A stretch of DNA of 64,000 nucleotides from Synechococcus sp. PCC 6312 (GTDB lineage: Bacteria > Cyanobacteriota > Cyanobacteriia > Thermosynechococcales > Thermosynechococcaceae). The DNA is taken from the NCBI RefSeq assembly GCF_000316685.1, contig NC_019680.1, positions 3,109,407 through 3,173,406 of the forward strand, given 5' to 3'. Position 1 is the stretch's first letter. Each line of letters starts with the position of its first letter. Below are positions 37,171 to 45,300 of the stretch, in pieces. Under the pieces are notes generated by a model, which had not been told where the DNA came from, did not search any database, and was given only the letters and a program-made list of their open reading frames with translations. A program made the position numbers and the translations under genes.

Positions 37171-38307
37171 CTAAACGCCACTATTTTCCGGACTAGGACT
37201 AGGAGTGGGCGGCTGTGGCGTTTCTGTGGGTGTAGGAGTTGCCTCTGGGCTTGGCTGGATGTTTTGCGGGGTTGGCGAAGATTCAGGACTGAGGATTGGG
37301 GATGGTGTTGGAGTTGATCCAGTTGGAGATGCGGTAGGTGTGGGGGAGTTCTCCGGGGTTGGCGAGGTTTCCGGGCGGGGCGGTTGTCCACAAACGGCTG
37401 GGTTATAGACAAAATCCAGGGTGTAAAGCATGGCCTGGTATTGGTTCCCGCCCGAAAATGTCTGGGCCGCCACAGTCCGCACCGCCACTTGATCCAGCAA
37501 GGCATGGCCACTGGAGCGAATTAACTGGGGGTTTTGACTGAACCCAGAGGCTGCGGAGGTACTGGCCAACCGACCTTCTGGCGTGACCAGAACAGCCACG
37601 GCCACTCGACCTTGTAACTGATCCCCACAGGCCCCGGCAGGATAGGGCGGCTCTAGCTTGGCAGTAAAGTTTAGGCCAATCACAGCCCCATTAATGCTGC
37701 TACGGGCCTGGGAAATCCACCGAGACAAACCGGAGAGGGCCTGCTGATCATCTGTGGGCGAGGTGACGGCGTTTGGAGTTTCGTTAGGACTGGGGGCGAC
37801 TAAATCAGGGGCAACGGCCACATCACTGGGGCCATCAGGGAGGGTACGAATGGTTGGGGGCAAGGAGGGAGATTGGCTGAGTCGGGGCGGTGTCACCAGA
37901 GGCGGAAAGGGGGCATAGATGGGGGGTGGGAGTTGACTAAAATTGGGTAAGGGAGTCAAGGCCGGTAACGGCGGCAGTGGGGGCAATGTATCAAAGCTTA
38001 CAGGTGGTAGAGCAAACTCTTCCCCCAGGCCCGCAATGGTTTGGCTCAGGCTGGGTAATTCATCGGGGACTAAGGGCGTGAGGGAGGGGAGCAGGGCTGT
38101 TTGCTCTGGAGAGAGCGTGACAATATCTACGGTTTCAGCAATTTCTGAAGTTGGTTCAGGGGGTGCAGGAATCAAAACCGTTAAAAACAGCAGACCATGA
38201 AACCCCAAGGAAGCGATTAATCCCAGCCGATGGGGAGCCTGTAAGGGGCCGGGTAACATCTGTACCAAACGGCCCCAATCGTAGGATGGCAACGAAAACC
38301 TCAACAC
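37171..38307 (-). CDS. TonB-like protein with Pro/Ser/Thr-rich C-terminal tail
   Basis: 378 aa. One membrane anchor (~28-46, LGLIASLGFHGLLFLTVLI) is followed by a proline-rich periplasmic spacer (~48-200). A TonB-C-like domain (~220-305) reads AKLEPPYPAGACGDQLQGRV, VLVTPEGRLASTSAASGFSQ, ending LDFVYNPAVCGQ. Unusually, about 70 residues of PTPSPSPE-type low complexity follow it. The GTG start directly abuts the stop of mnx, so the genes are coupled. It could energise outer-membrane transport or span the wall structurally. No ExbB/ExbD genes are nearby. Confidence 0.7.
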   Translation of the reverse strand: MLRFSLPSYDWGRLVQMLPGPLQAPHRLGLIASLGFHGLLFLTVLIPAPPEPTSEIAETVDIVTLSPEQTALLPSLTPLVPDELPSLSQTIAGLGEEFALPPVSFDTLPPLPPLPALTPLPNFSQLPPPIYAPFPPLVTPPRLSQSPSLPPTIRTLPDGPSDVAVAPDLVAPSPNETPNAVTSPTDDQQALSGLSRWISQARSSINGAVIGLNFTAKLEPPYPAGACGDQLQGRVAVAVLVTPEGRLASTSAASGFSQNPQLIRSSGHALLDQVAVRTVAAQTFSGGNQYQAMLYTLDFVYNPAVCGQPPRPETSPTPENSPTPTASPTGSTPTPSPILSPESSPTPQNIQPSPEATPTPTETPQPPTPSPSPENSGV

Positions 38308-38931
38308 CTAAATACCCTCAACCCACATCACCATAGCAAAGATAAGAAATAGGATGCCCCCCAAGAGGGTAATGTTCCGCTCTGAAATGCGTCCGGCCAG
38401 TAAACCGCCACCCACGACCGCAATCAAGCTGGAAATCCCATGCCCGGTAATGGCCCCTAGGGTAACGCCCCAGGGATTTTGGGCCGCCGCCAAGGTTAGG
38501 GTGGCAATTTGGGTTCGGTCGCCCCATTCCGCCAAGAATGTCAGGGTGAAGGCCTCCATCAGAATTACCCAGGCAGAATTGGTCTGAAGTGCATTCATTT
38601 CTTTTTCCGCCTTTTCAACCACTTCCGCCGCTTCCGCTGTTTCTGTCGCCGCTCCTTGGGCAGGCATCTTCCCGGCCTGGTAGATCAAGCGCACACCAAA
38701 AAACAAAAATAACGCAATCGCCCCATAACGGGTATAGATGGGGGGTAACAAGGCTAAAACCCGTCCCATCAAGACGGAAAGGATTGTCATCAGGGATAAA
38801 GCTGACCAGGCCCCGAGAAACACCCAGCGTTTGGGATGGCGGGTCGCTAAAATAACCCCAATAAAAAAGGTCTTATCACCAATTTCGGAAACCGTAATCA
38901 GCAAAAGTCCCGCAGTGAAAGCCGTTAGCAT
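38308..38931 (-). CDS. mnx: UPF0016/GDT1-family manganese exporter (Mnx-like)
   Basis: 207 aa with six or seven TM segments and the two family signatures EIGDKT (~16-21, in LLLITVSEIGDKTFFIGVIL) and EWGDRT (~135-140, in TLTFLAEWGDRTQIATLTLA), split by a central polar loop rich in Glu and Ala. The Synechocystis relative Mnx (sll0615) moves Mn2+ from cytoplasm to thylakoid lumen. Function here is inferred from that. The symbol is by homology. Confidence 0.85.
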   Translation of the reverse strand: MLTAFTAGLLLITVSEIGDKTFFIGVILATRHPKRWVFLGAWSALSLMTILSVLMGRVLALLPPIYTRYGAIALFLFFGVRLIYQAGKMPAQGAATETAEAAEVVEKAEKEMNALQTNSAWVILMEAFTLTFLAEWGDRTQIATLTLAAAQNPWGVTLGAITGHGISSLIAVVGGGLLAGRISERNITLLGGILFLIFAMVMWVEGI

Positions 38932-38957
38932 GGGGTTCTAGAAAAATGTTTTAGACA

Positions 38958-40832
38958 TTAAAGCTCAGTCATTCTCGATTTTTTCATAGAAATGTTCCTG
39001 ACCACTAAGTCTTTGATCTGCGGGACAAGGATCTGCCAATCATTAATCTGGCTTTGGCGCAGGAGTTGGACAGTCGGATACCAAGGAGAATCTGGACGTT
39101 TTAATTGCCAGCGCCAATCGGGGACAAAGGGCAGCAAAATCGCAGTGGGAATCCCCAAAGAGCCGGACAAGTGGGCAACGGCTGTATCTACGGTAATAAC
39201 TAAATCTAGATGGGTCAGCCAGGCCGCTGTATCCGCAAAATCCGCCAGATGGGGACGACAATCAAAGATTCCGGCTTGGGCGAGTTGGGTCGCGTGTTCC
39301 GGTGAAATCTCTTTTTGCAAGCTGAACAGAGTGACATCTGAAATTGAGGCTAGAGGCAGCAGCAATTCTAGGGGACAGGAACGTTTCTTGGCTGTTTGAC
39401 TGTAGGCACTACTCTTCCAGACCAGGCCAACCCGGAGAGTCTGAGCCGCGTCTGGGGGATAACCCGTAACCTGACTGACCGCTAAACCAGAAGTTGCCAA
39501 GCAAGAAAGGGGCGGGGGAATGGTTTCTAATCCCAACAGAAACGGCAGGCTTAATAGGGGCGCGTGACAGTCAAATTTTGGCAGGGGCTGCCCCTGGGGA
39601 ATCCGGGTAACGTGAGTACTTAAGGGCTGCAAAAGGCGATAGAGGGGTAAGGGAGTTTCAAAGAGAATGGGGCCACCCAAGTTTTTCAGCAAGGGCAAGT
39701 AGCGACTAAATTGAATCACATCCCCCAGGCCCTGTTCAGCATAAATCAGTAAGGTGCGTCCTTCTAGGGGTTGCCCATCCCAGGCCGGTTCTGCAAAGGC
39801 GCGCCCCGTGGCCGGCTGTTGGGCCGCGCGCCATTCGTATTCTGCCCAGCCCCGTTTGTAATCCCCTTTCAGCAGTAAGGTCATGGCCCGGTTCAAGCGA
39901 ATATCCGCATCGTGGGGACTGAGTTGACAGGCCTGGTCAAAGGCTTGCAGGGCGGGTTCTAAATGTCCCTGTTCTAGGAGGGTGGTTCCCAGGCCATTGT
40001 GGGCCATTGCTAAGTTGCGGTCATATTTTAAGCAGGTTTGATAGGCCCCCATCGCCAACTCATAGCGACCTTGTCCGAGGTAAATATGGGCTAATTCTAA
40101 ACGGGCCGCCACCAAATCCGGTTCAAGCTCTAAGACCTGTTGATAGATCTGGGCGGCGTGATCCATCTGTTGCTGTTGCTGGAAAATCCGCCCGCGATTA
40201 AAGGCTGCTTTGACATGGTGGGGATCAACGGTCAAGGCCTGGTCAAAGTGATACAGAGCTTCTTGATAGCGATTCATTTCCAAGTACAAACTGCCCAGGT
40301 TGTTATGGGCATCACTATCTTGGGGATTAAATTGCAGGGCTTGCTCATAACAGGCCAGGGCTTCCGTCAATAACCCTTTGGCCTGAAAGGCAGTTCCCAT
40401 GTTAAAGATAGCCGTGGCTGCATCGGGTTGAGCCGTTAAGGCCGCTCGATAACTGGCAATGGCCTGGTCTAACTGGGCCAAATCTAAATGGGCATTTCCC
40501 AAATTGATCTGGGCCTCGGCCCAATCGGGTTTAATTTCGACTGCCTTGGTGTAATGGGGAATCGCCGCTACGGTCAGACCCAACTGATGGAGGAGTAATC
40601 CCAACGAGTATTGGGCCGGGGCATACCAGGGATCTAAATCCACCGCTTTTTGAAACTGACGACGGGCATTTAACCAATCTTCAGCTTTGCTGGCAATTAA
40701 CCCCAACAAATAATAGGCTTCGGCCTGGGGGCGTTCTTTGAGTGCTTTTTGGGCAATTTGTTCAGCGTCCTGCCAGCGTTGAGCCTGGAAATAACGCCAT
40801 GCCTTTTGTAGTTCGGTACGTTTGGGCCACAT
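38958..40832 (-). CDS. TPR protein fused to a glycosyltransferase-9-like domain
   Basis: 624 aa. About nine to ten tetratricopeptide repeats occupy residues ~5-340 (for example AEAQINLGNAHLDLAQLDQA and SDAHNNLGSLYLEMNRYQEA). After a WAEYEWR junction, a C-terminal domain (~360-600) resembles ADP-heptose:LPS heptosyltransferases: LIYAEQGLGDVIQFSRYLPL, RVGLVWKSSAYSQTAKKRSC and DLVITVDTAVAHLSGSLGIP. Such proteins are common in cyanobacteria, with unproved roles in protein or surface glycosylation. Confidence 0.85.
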   Translation of the reverse strand: MWPKRTELQKAWRYFQAQRWQDAEQIAQKALKERPQAEAYYLLGLIASKAEDWLNARRQFQKAVDLDPWYAPAQYSLGLLLHQLGLTVAAIPHYTKAVEIKPDWAEAQINLGNAHLDLAQLDQAIASYRAALTAQPDAATAIFNMGTAFQAKGLLTEALACYEQALQFNPQDSDAHNNLGSLYLEMNRYQEALYHFDQALTVDPHHVKAAFNRGRIFQQQQQMDHAAQIYQQVLELEPDLVAARLELAHIYLGQGRYELAMGAYQTCLKYDRNLAMAHNGLGTTLLEQGHLEPALQAFDQACQLSPHDADIRLNRAMTLLLKGDYKRGWAEYEWRAAQQPATGRAFAEPAWDGQPLEGRTLLIYAEQGLGDVIQFSRYLPLLKNLGGPILFETPLPLYRLLQPLSTHVTRIPQGQPLPKFDCHAPLLSLPFLLGLETIPPPLSCLATSGLAVSQVTGYPPDAAQTLRVGLVWKSSAYSQTAKKRSCPLELLLPLASISDVTLFSLQKEISPEHATQLAQAGIFDCRPHLADFADTAAWLTHLDLVITVDTAVAHLSGSLGIPTAILLPFVPDWRWQLKRPDSPWYPTVQLLRQSQINDWQILVPQIKDLVVRNISMKKSRMTEL

Positions 40833-40844
40833 GGACGTTAAGAC

Positions 40845-41087
40845 TTAATGGAGCATTTCAACGTAATCAACACCTAATAAACAAGCCTGACCCAGAGGAT
40901 CACTAATGTGCTTGGCCCGGTCAATAACCATGGCCAGAATCTTCCCAGTATCATATATCGCGGTTGTGTCCGCTTCTGGCACATCAATAACAATTGCTCT
41001 CCCTCGGAAATCAAGAGCATCATCAATGAGGGAGCTTCGTTGCCGCTCGGATAATTTGTCCCGCCAAGACCGCTGCCCCAAAGCCAT
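40845..41087 (-). CDS. Small hypothetical protein overlapping larB
   Basis: 80 aa if started at the ATG at 41087 (MALGQRSWRDKLSERQRSSL). It overlaps the last 65 nt of larB in another frame. The part beyond larB (DDALDFRGRAIVIDVPEADT, then IYDTGKILAMVIDRAKHISD) is well formed, so the downstream codons look genuinely coding, but there is no internal ATG, GTG or TTG before GTG at VPEAD. The family is unknown. Alternatives are an extended GTG start at 41120, or a remnant of a larger gene. Confidence 0.5.
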   Translation of the reverse strand: MALGQRSWRDKLSERQRSSLIDDALDFRGRAIVIDVPEADTTAIYDTGKILAMVIDRAKHISDPLGQACLLGVDYVEMLH

Positions 41088-41802
41088 TGTCAATATTGAC
41101 AACCCCAATCCCTGGCGCACAGGAGTTTAACATCGTCAATAACGGGGCCAACCCGCCAAAACTGGCCCCATAGCCAATACTGGTTGGTACCGCAATCACT
41201 GGCACATCCACCAATCCAGCTACAACACTGGCTAAGGCCCCCTCCATCCCCGCCACCACAATCAACACCTGGGCCTGGTTTAACTGCTCCCGAATACTCA
41301 AGAGGCGGTGAATTCCGGCCACCCCTACATCCCAAAACCGCTGAATGGCAAACCCATGTAAACCAGCAGTGATGGCGGCTTCCTCGGCTACAGATAAATC
41401 TGCGGTTCCGGCAGCTAACAGGCCAATAGTTCCCGGAAATCTAGGCATAGCTACATCTGTGGTACTACAAATCCGAGCTGCCGGAAAATAATAAAGATCG
41501 CGTAAGGTCGTATTGAGTTCCGCAAAAACCTCAGCCGTAATTCGCGTCGCCATGACACAGGGATGATGGGCGCGCATGGCCTGGAAAATCTCAATCAGTT
41601 GGGCAGTTGTTTTACCCGGCCCCCAAATCACTTCGGGAAAGCCTGTACGGATGGCCCGATGATGATCCAGCTTGGCAAAATTTCCCACTGGTTCGTAGGC
41701 TAAATATTTCAGCTTATCCCAGGCCTGGTCTGGAGACACCCATCCTTGGGCTACAGCCGTGAGTAACTCGCGCAATGTATCTGGATTACCCATCGCCATC
41801 AA
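41023..41802 (-). CDS. larB: LarB, nickel-pincer cofactor synthase (carboxylase/hydrolase)
   Basis: 259 aa. LarB carboxylates and cleaves nicotinic acid adenine dinucleotide to pyridinium-3,5-biscarboxylic acid mononucleotide, the first step to the Ni-pincer cofactor. The C-terminal AIR-carboxylase-like domain shows STTDVAMPRFPGTIGLLAAG, GLHGFAIQRFWDVGVAGIHR, VVAGMEGALASVVAGLVDVP and VPTSIGYGASFGGLAPLLTM with NSCAPGIGVVNIDNGFGAA. No larC, larE or larA lies nearby, so the product's use in this organism is unclear. Confidence 0.93.
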   Translation of the reverse strand: MMAMGNPDTLRELLTAVAQGWVSPDQAWDKLKYLAYEPVGNFAKLDHHRAIRTGFPEVIWGPGKTTAQLIEIFQAMRAHHPCVMATRITAEVFAELNTTLRDLYYFPAARICSTTDVAMPRFPGTIGLLAAGTADLSVAEEAAITAGLHGFAIQRFWDVGVAGIHRLLSIREQLNQAQVLIVVAGMEGALASVVAGLVDVPVIAVPTSIGYGASFGGLAPLLTMLNSCAPGIGVVNIDNGFGAAVLAGQIIRAATKLPH

Positions 41803-41814
41803 TTACTAGGACCA

Positions 41815-41982
41815 TTAGGCGGGATCATCAGGTTTACTGGTGGGGCCTGGTTGAATTTCTGATTTAAAGCCTAATAACGACTTTGCTAAGGCTCGCCCCA
41901 GTTCAGGAAGCTTCTGCGGCCCAAAGATAATAATCGCCACCACCACCGCAATCGCCACCTCGGGCCAACCCAAATTAAACAT
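41815..41982 (-). CDS. tatA: Sec-independent translocase TatA/E-type subunit
   Basis: 55 aa (ATG at 41982-41980, TAA at 41817-41815). An N-terminal hydrophobic helix (~6-20) precedes the hinge motif FGPQKLPELGRALAKSL, the TatA/E signature, and then a short polar tail. TatA multimers form the translocation site for folded proteins. At 55 residues it is shorter than many TatA, closer to TatE or cyanobacterial short forms. It lies just upstream of larB on the same strand. Confidence 0.9.
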   Translation of the reverse strand: MFNLGWPEVAIAVVVAIIIFGPQKLPELGRALAKSLLGFKSEIQPGPTSKPDDPA

Positions 41983-42028
41983 AGTGCTTCTGTATCCTCT
42001 TGTTTTGCTTAGTCTAGCGGTTTCGGGT

Positions 42029-42610
42029 TTAACCGTAGTAATCAGGTTCGTTGCCCGGAATCCATTTAATATTGCAACCCAGGCTGGGAATTTGGTGGGG
42101 ATCGGGGGGCTTATCCGCTAAGACCAGATCAATCGCAGCCCGTAAGTCTTTCCCAGTCACTGGCAGATCATTGCGCGGCCGGCTCTCGTCTAGTTGCCCC
42201 CGATAGACTAATTTCCGGTCAGAATCAAACAAAAAGAAATCGGGAGTACAGGCCGCGGTGTAGGCCTGGGCAACTTTTTGGGTTTCGTCATAGCAGAGGG
42301 GGAAAACAAAGCCCAAGGTCTCAGCCATTTCTTTAAGAGACTCAGGACTATCATCGGGATAGGCCGCCGCATCATTGGCGCTGATAGCCACAATTCCGAG
42401 GCCCTGGCCCTTGTAATCCAGGCCAATGTTGGCCAATTCCCTTTCAACGTGCTTGACGTAGGGGCAATGGCGGCAAATGAACATGACTAAGAGAGCTTTT
42501 TCATCAGCAAAGCTGCTCAGGCTGATGATGTTTCCAGTCACGACATCTGGCAAGGCAAAATCCGGGGCTGGGGTACTGAGTTCCAGCATGGTTGATTCTG
42601 TCCGGGCCAT
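42029..42610 (-). CDS. Thioredoxin-fold redoxin (AhpC/TSA type)
   Basis: 193 aa. The thioredoxin fold carries the CxxC motif C46-R-H-C49 in LVMFICRHCPYVKHV, then GLGIVAISANDAAAYPDDSP, LCYDETQKVAQAYTAACTPD and LVYRGQLDESRPRNDLPVTG. This family is common in cyanobacteria and is annotated as thiol peroxidase-like or thioredoxin-like; the true substrate is unknown. A strong AGGAGG precedes the ATG, which fixes the start at MARTES. Cytoplasmic. Confidence 0.88.
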   Translation of the reverse strand: MARTESTMLELSTPAPDFALPDVVTGNIISLSSFADEKALLVMFICRHCPYVKHVERELANIGLDYKGQGLGIVAISANDAAAYPDDSPESLKEMAETLGFVFPLCYDETQKVAQAYTAACTPDFFLFDSDRKLVYRGQLDESRPRNDLPVTGKDLRAAIDLVLADKPPDPHQIPSLGCNIKWIPGNEPDYYG

Positions 42611-42643
42611 AATGTCCTCCTGAAGCGATGGAATGTCTCTATT

Positions 42644-43699
42644 CTAGGGAACGCTGGCCACGCGATGCACGATCACTGGTTTTTGCCCAATAATCGGGGA
42701 GCGCACCAGCATCCGTCCTGATGTATCGGTAATGAGCACCTGAGAAAATTCCAGTTGATGGCTCCGCTGCCAGAGGTCTTGGGCCAGGCCATCCTGGGCT
42801 TGGGACGTTAGCGCATACCAGGCCGGGTTCAAGGTAAATCTAGCTGCCCCTGTGTTTTGATCCAAGGCTAAATCCTCTACCAGGCCAGGTTGATACTGGT
42901 TAGTAATTCCCAAGAATTGGTTGCGGGCATCAGCTAAGGCCGCTTCCTCAGGGCTAAGCATGGGAACTACCGGAATATCCTCAATCTCCGCTGGCGACTT
43001 AGATGCTCCTAGTTCTGCTTCTATCGGGGGTAGACTCTCGGCTGGTACAGCTACATCACCCAGTGCAGTGGGCAGGACTGACTCTGCTGGAATTTCAGAG
43101 ATTTGATCGTCACGAGTCTCAGGTGCAGCAACAGGACGCAAGTTAACCTCTTGAGTGTCTGTAGAATCCATGCTTTCTGAAGTGGGGGCCAACTCCGGCG
43201 GTGACGAGGGCGATGGGACTGGAAGGTAAGGGGTAGGAGCAGGGCGGGGTTTAACCAAAACCGTAGTTTGGGACGGCGGCGGCGATAGGGTTGGACTGGG
43301 ACGAGTTTTAGAGGCTGGTGATGTAGCGGGGGCTTGACTCGGGCCCGACCAGAGAAAGATTAACAGGACACCCATAAAGATTATGGTTAAACCCATTTCC
43401 GTCAGTTTTGCCTGCCAGGCCGGGGGGAGTTTGCCCCGTAACCAACTCATCAGTTGCCACCACTTTGCCCCGAGGGTTTGGAACCAGGGTTGAGCCTTGA
43501 GGAGATAGGAGGATTCAGGGCTAGGGGCCGGTAATTGGAGTTGACCGGAGCGGGTTTCCAAACGACTGAGGAGGATGGCACCACCTTTCATCACACTCTG
43601 GAGAATAACAATACTTTCCTGCACCAAAATCGGTTGGGCCGTTGTCCAGACTCGGCTAATCCAGGCAGTTTTAGGGGGGACAGGGGGAGAATTACTCAT
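42644..43699 (-). CDS. Single-pass membrane protein, hypothetical
   Basis: 351 aa from MSNSPPVPPKTAW (ATG at 43699; ten further codons are open). An N-terminal ~95-residue helical region precedes a membrane segment (~101-118, LTIIFMGVLLIFLWSG). A long Pro/Ser/Glu-rich linker (~120-245) leads to a conserved C-terminal domain of ~95 residues (EEAALADARNQFLGITNQYQ ... VLITDTSGRMLVRSPIIGQ). It resembles cyanobacterial proteins of unknown function. The C-terminal domain is probably periplasmic. Confidence 0.7.
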   Translation of the reverse strand: MSNSPPVPPKTAWISRVWTTAQPILVQESIVILQSVMKGGAILLSRLETRSGQLQLPAPSPESSYLLKAQPWFQTLGAKWWQLMSWLRGKLPPAWQAKLTEMGLTIIFMGVLLIFLWSGPSQAPATSPASKTRPSPTLSPPPSQTTVLVKPRPAPTPYLPVPSPSSPPELAPTSESMDSTDTQEVNLRPVAAPETRDDQISEIPAESVLPTALGDVAVPAESLPPIEAELGASKSPAEIEDIPVVPMLSPEEAALADARNQFLGITNQYQPGLVEDLALDQNTGAARFTLNPAWYALTSQAQDGLAQDLWQRSHQLEFSQVLITDTSGRMLVRSPIIGQKPVIVHRVASVP

Positions 43700-44245
43700 A
43701 GGCTCAGACTCAGGGTAAACAGTCAGCACTGCTAAAGATCAATGTATAGCAAATAAAATAACTTTCTCTGAACAAGTGCTAACTTCTGTGGAAATATATT
43801 ATCTAAATTCAGCCTAGTTCCTGAATTCAAACAGTAACATCAACTCGATTTAAAACAAGCGGCTGTCACACTCATCTTTAAATCATCCATTCCATTCACA
43901 ACATTCCATCGAGTGTTAATGTCATCAGCCCGATGCCAGAGTTTGTGTGAGTTGTCAGTAAAGTTAAAAACATTGTTTAGGATGACTCCAAATCTTAAAT
44001 ATATTCATTTTGCTTAGGAATGAAATACAGAAATGCTTGAAACCACTCCCCGTTGTACTTTTGTTGGTGGAGCCTCCCGGAGGGATAGTGTCTCACTTTT
44101 GGCAGAAATGACAATAATTCCCCAAATAGAGATGAATTAAGTATCTATCTCTCTAAAGTTCATGTAACGAATGAAAATATTTTGATGAGTTTTTAATTCG
44201 GTTGATTTGAACAACATTTAAGCTTCCACCTAACGGAGAAAACCC
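43700..44245. other. AT-rich intergenic region, regulatory
   Basis: 546 bp between divergent genes. I see no gene. A short GC hairpin, GCCTCCCGGAGGG near 44070, stands out in otherwise AT-rich sequence. The last 60 bases lead into a good ribosome-binding site (AACGGAGAA) for the next gene. An unannotated small RNA is possible but not supported by a recognised family. Confidence 0.4.
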
Positions 44246-44875
44246 ATGAGTCCTAAAGCTAGCAATCTCCCCCTTCATGAATCCACCGCTGATTCCTATG
44301 ATGCTCATTTAATTCCGGCAGAAACTGCGGCTCGCAAGGCTCGGGGAGGTGACATCTATAAACATATTCCTGAGAACCCTGAACGCCCGGATAGCATTAA
44401 TACGACCGGTGGTTATACCGTTGATAATGAAGGGCTAATCAACAACTATGCCTCGGAACCAGAAATGTATGCCGAAACACCCGGTGATCTCCCAGCAAGC
44501 TGCAATAGTTCAACCATGACTAATACCTACACTATTGTGGATGTTTTTCCGTCACTCGTAGATGCTGAACAGATGAGTTCACAGATGAGATTGGCTGGTT
44601 TAACTGCCGAAAAAATTGCCATTATTAGTCGGAACTACCAATTCCCTGATGCGGGTATAGGTGTCCTAAATTGGCCACATATTTATGAATCTGGCGGGTT
44701 AGCTATTGCCTTAGTTGAATTGGGCATTACCACCAGCCAAGCGACCCAGTATGAGGATGATGTCAAAGAGGGAAAGTTTGTGGTTCTAGTTGTTGGAAGT
44801 GAGGCGGAGATTATTCAGGCCCATGACCTGTTACACAACATCGGTCACCCAATTAATCAGGTTGTTACGCTCTAA
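44246..44875 (+). CDS. Stress-protein-like protein (GS17M/YflT-like fold), hypothetical
   Basis: 209 aa with AACGGAGAA just upstream. Residues 1-~90 are polar, probably disordered (DAHLIPAETAARKARGGDIY). The C-terminal ~115 residues (YTIVDVFPSLVDAEQMSSQM; ALVELGITTSQATQYEDDVK; GKFVVLVVGSEAEIIQAHDL) follow the pattern of heat-induced stress proteins of the YflT/GS17M group: beta strand, helix, a GI..E.A..YE..VK.G helix and a closing strand. The usual glycine zipper between is missing. The function is unknown. Confidence 0.65.
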   Translation: MSPKASNLPLHESTADSYDAHLIPAETAARKARGGDIYKHIPENPERPDSINTTGGYTVDNEGLINNYASEPEMYAETPGDLPASCNSSTMTNTYTIVDVFPSLVDAEQMSSQMRLAGLTAEKIAIISRNYQFPDAGIGVLNWPHIYESGGLAIALVELGITTSQATQYEDDVKEGKFVVLVVGSEAEIIQAHDLLHNIGHPINQVVTL

Positions 44876-44987
44876 AAGGGAATAGAATGGTAGTCTCATG
44901 TTAGTGCTGATATCTAGAGGGTATCAACTTTTATAGCTGTGGAACTCTGTATCAGATCAGGAATAACGTATTTATTGGAGGAGTATC

Positions 44988-45119
44988 ATGTCAAAAAAAA
45001 CAAAGGGAAATAAAGAAACCAAGAAGCCTAAAGCACCAACAGATGGCCCTAAAAAGCCCAAAAAAGACCCCAAACGATACGATGGCCCAGGTTTGTCCAG
45101 TCAATTTATTGCCCATTGA
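44988..45119 (+). CDS. Small Lys/Pro-rich basic protein (43 aa)
   Basis: ATG at 44988, TGA at 45117-45119, with a strong Shine-Dalgarno TTGGAGGAG seven bases before the ATG. The product begins MSKKTKGNKETKKPKAPTDG and ends RYDGPGLSSQFIAH; over a third of residues are lysine. It should be highly basic and unstructured, perhaps binding RNA, DNA or acidic proteins. I know no family. It follows the stress-like gene by 112 nt and may share its transcript. Confidence 0.7.
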   Translation: MSKKTKGNKETKKPKAPTDGPKKPKKDPKRYDGPGLSSQFIAH

Positions 45120-45300
45120 TTTCAATAAATAAATGCTATTTAAGTCAGATTATTGTGTCTCCGTTCCTATGCTGGCCTAGCTATAATTTGGAGTACGAGA
45201 CACAACTTAGAAATTAGATTAACTTTGTCATTCACTCATCATTGAGTAATGATCATCCTTCCTTGTTGATCAACAGCAATAGCTCTGTGGGAGGGAATGC

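Noticed and set aside
44060-44110. Hairpin-containing stretch considered as a small RNA such as Yfr1
   Set aside because: The conserved ACTCCTCACAC loop of Yfr1 is absent, and no other RNA family was recognisable.
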